DNA of 57,847 nucleotides from Betaproteobacteria bacterium (lineage in GTDB: Bacteria; Pseudomonadota; Gammaproteobacteria; Burkholderiales; SG8-39). The stretch spans positions 1 through 57,847 of the forward strand of contig SCTY01000035.1 of the NCBI GenBank assembly GCA_004297625.1. Reading direction: 5' to 3'. How positions within the stretch are numbered: the first letter of the stretch is position 1; every line of letters begins with the position of its first letter. The notes under the pieces are model-generated. The model saw only the letters and a program-made list of their open reading frames with translations, ran no database searches and was not told where the DNA came from. Of the stretch, positions 57,196 through 57,847 are shown in pieces. The position numbers and the translations under genes are program-made.

Positions 57196-57847
57196 TCAGG
57201 CGGAGGCGCCGGGCCCGAGCGGCGCTCCGGCCGGGACCGGGCGCCGGCCTGCGGCGGGGCGCCGGTGCGCGGGCAACGCCGCCGGCGCCGAAGGCTGCGG
57301 GCCTCTTTGCAGGATCCTTGCGAGGGCGCCGGGGTTGAGGATCTGCACCTGCTTCTGGTGCACCCGGACGAGCCCCTTTCTCTGGAAGAGAGTGAACAGC
57401 CGGCTTACGGTCTCGAGCGACAGGCCGACATAGCTGCCAATATCGGCGCGGGTCATGCGCAGCTGCAGGTTACGGCCGGAAAAGCCTCGGCCCAGCAAGC
57501 GCCCGGAGAGCTCGAGCAGGAAGCTCGCCATGCGCTCGTCGGCATGCATCGAGCGCAGCGCCATCATCGCGCGCTGGTTGCGCGCGATTTCGCCGGAGAG
57601 CGCGGCGTTAAGGCCGTGCTGCAGGGCGGGAACTTCGCGCGCCATCGGCTCGACGAGAACGCAAGGCAGGACGCACACCTCGCTGTCTTCCAGCGCGATC
57701 GCCGTGTCGCTATGGCGGGCGCCGCACATCCCGTCCATGCCGAGCAGGTCGCCGGCCATGAAAAAGCCCGTCACCTGCCCGCGGCCGTCGCGGTTGACGA
57801 GGACGGTCTTGAAGAATCCGCGCCATGCTGCGTACACCGCGTCGCAC
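57196..57847 (-). CDS. second Crp/Fnr-family regulator, 5' end beyond the window
   Basis: At least 216 codons; the frame runs off the right edge, so the N-terminus with any [4Fe-4S] cysteines is not visible. The visible cyclic-nucleotide-binding fold (GRGQVTGFFMAGDLLGMDG) has the cysteine EDSEVCVLP that in FNR is the fourth cluster ligand. The HTH has IGSYVGLSLETVSRLFTLFQ in order, with the same E-x2-S-R recognition residues as the FNR at 28837. A proline/alanine-rich C-terminal tail of about 40 residues is extra. It could share or compete for the same sites. Confidence 0.88.
   Translation of the reverse strand, partial: CDAVYAAWRGFFKTVLVNRDGRGQVTGFFMAGDLLGMDGMCGARHSDTAIALEDSEVCVLPCVLVEPMAREVPALQHGLNAALSGEIARNQRAMMALRSMHADERMASFLLELSGRLLGRGFSGRNLQLRMTRADIGSYVGLSLETVSRLFTLFQRKGLVRVHQKQVQILNPGALARILQRGPQPSAPAALPAHRRPAAGRRPVPAGAPLGPGASA

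Overview
The window is GC-rich chromosomal DNA of a proteobacterium. A betaproteobacterium is most likely, judging from codon use, the GGGACAGACC-type and CCCCCCTGTTAAGGGGGG-type palindromic repeats, and the gene families. Genus cannot be told from the sequence. No tRNA, rRNA or CRISPR was seen.

Layout. (1) 0.2-6.4 kb: a radical SAM protein, a Rieske oxygenase, an AidB-like acyl-CoA dehydrogenase, a decayed higBA toxin-antitoxin pair and small genes. (2) 6.5-11.9 kb: an unusual operon starting at an FNR-type site. It encodes a cytochrome b fused to a 2Fe-2S ferredoxin and an FAD/NAD reductase, a membrane-anchored protein, a second cytochrome b fused to a 2x[4Fe-4S] ferredoxin and an MvhD-like domain, a divergent heme-copper-oxidase-like subunit and a small membrane protein. 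Two of its gene starts have been invaded by short palindromic repeats. (3) 11.9-18.6 kb: universal stress proteins, a ferritin-like protein, a TraR/DksA zinc finger, a hemerythrin, a TauE/SafE-type membrane protein, hemN and a PAS histidine kinase/NarL-type regulator pair. (4) 18.7-24.8 kb: a visibly lower-GC, eight-gene operon on the minus strand (GntR regulator, RidA, ABC importer, two-subunit Rieske dioxygenase, VOC protein) that looks horizontally acquired. (5) 25.0-28.3 kb: a tandem-USP gene split by a complete IS21-family element with a 5-bp target duplication. (6) 28.4-57.8 kb: a low-oxygen/dormancy gene set. It contains a receiver protein, a cysteine-bearing FNR, CysC-like and APH-like kinases, a candidate structured small RNA, a PolX-like fragment, a P-type ATPase, an NSS transporter, a 2-oxo-acid dehydrogenase cluster with its own acyl carrier protein, acetyl-CoA synthetase and GNAT, a MacB-type export system, a second TraR/DksA protein, two GGDEF proteins, HtrA, a VapBC-like pair, nicotinate phosphoribosyltransferase, a Lon-like protease, an adenosine-specific kinase and a second Crp/Fnr protein cut by the window edge.

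The unifying signal is a set of nine FNR-type palindromes (TTGAC/T-N4-G/ATCAA and one near match). For most of the genes they serve, the palindrome centre lies 39.5-41.5 bp upstream of the first base of the start codon, usually with a -10-like hexamer ending 6-7 bp before that codon. This is the geometry of a class II FNR promoter whose transcript begins at the start codon, so these genes are probably leaderless and induced at low oxygen. One site also points at the 5' end of a terminator-ended, multi-hairpin RNA of about 180 nt.

The gene content (USPs, P-type ATPase, nicotinate phosphoribosyltransferase, phosphotransferase plus small kinase, histidine kinase plus NarL-type regulator) resembles in kind the hypoxia/dormancy regulon known from mycobacteria, but here it is wired through FNR. 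All functions are read from motifs and composition; no database search was run.
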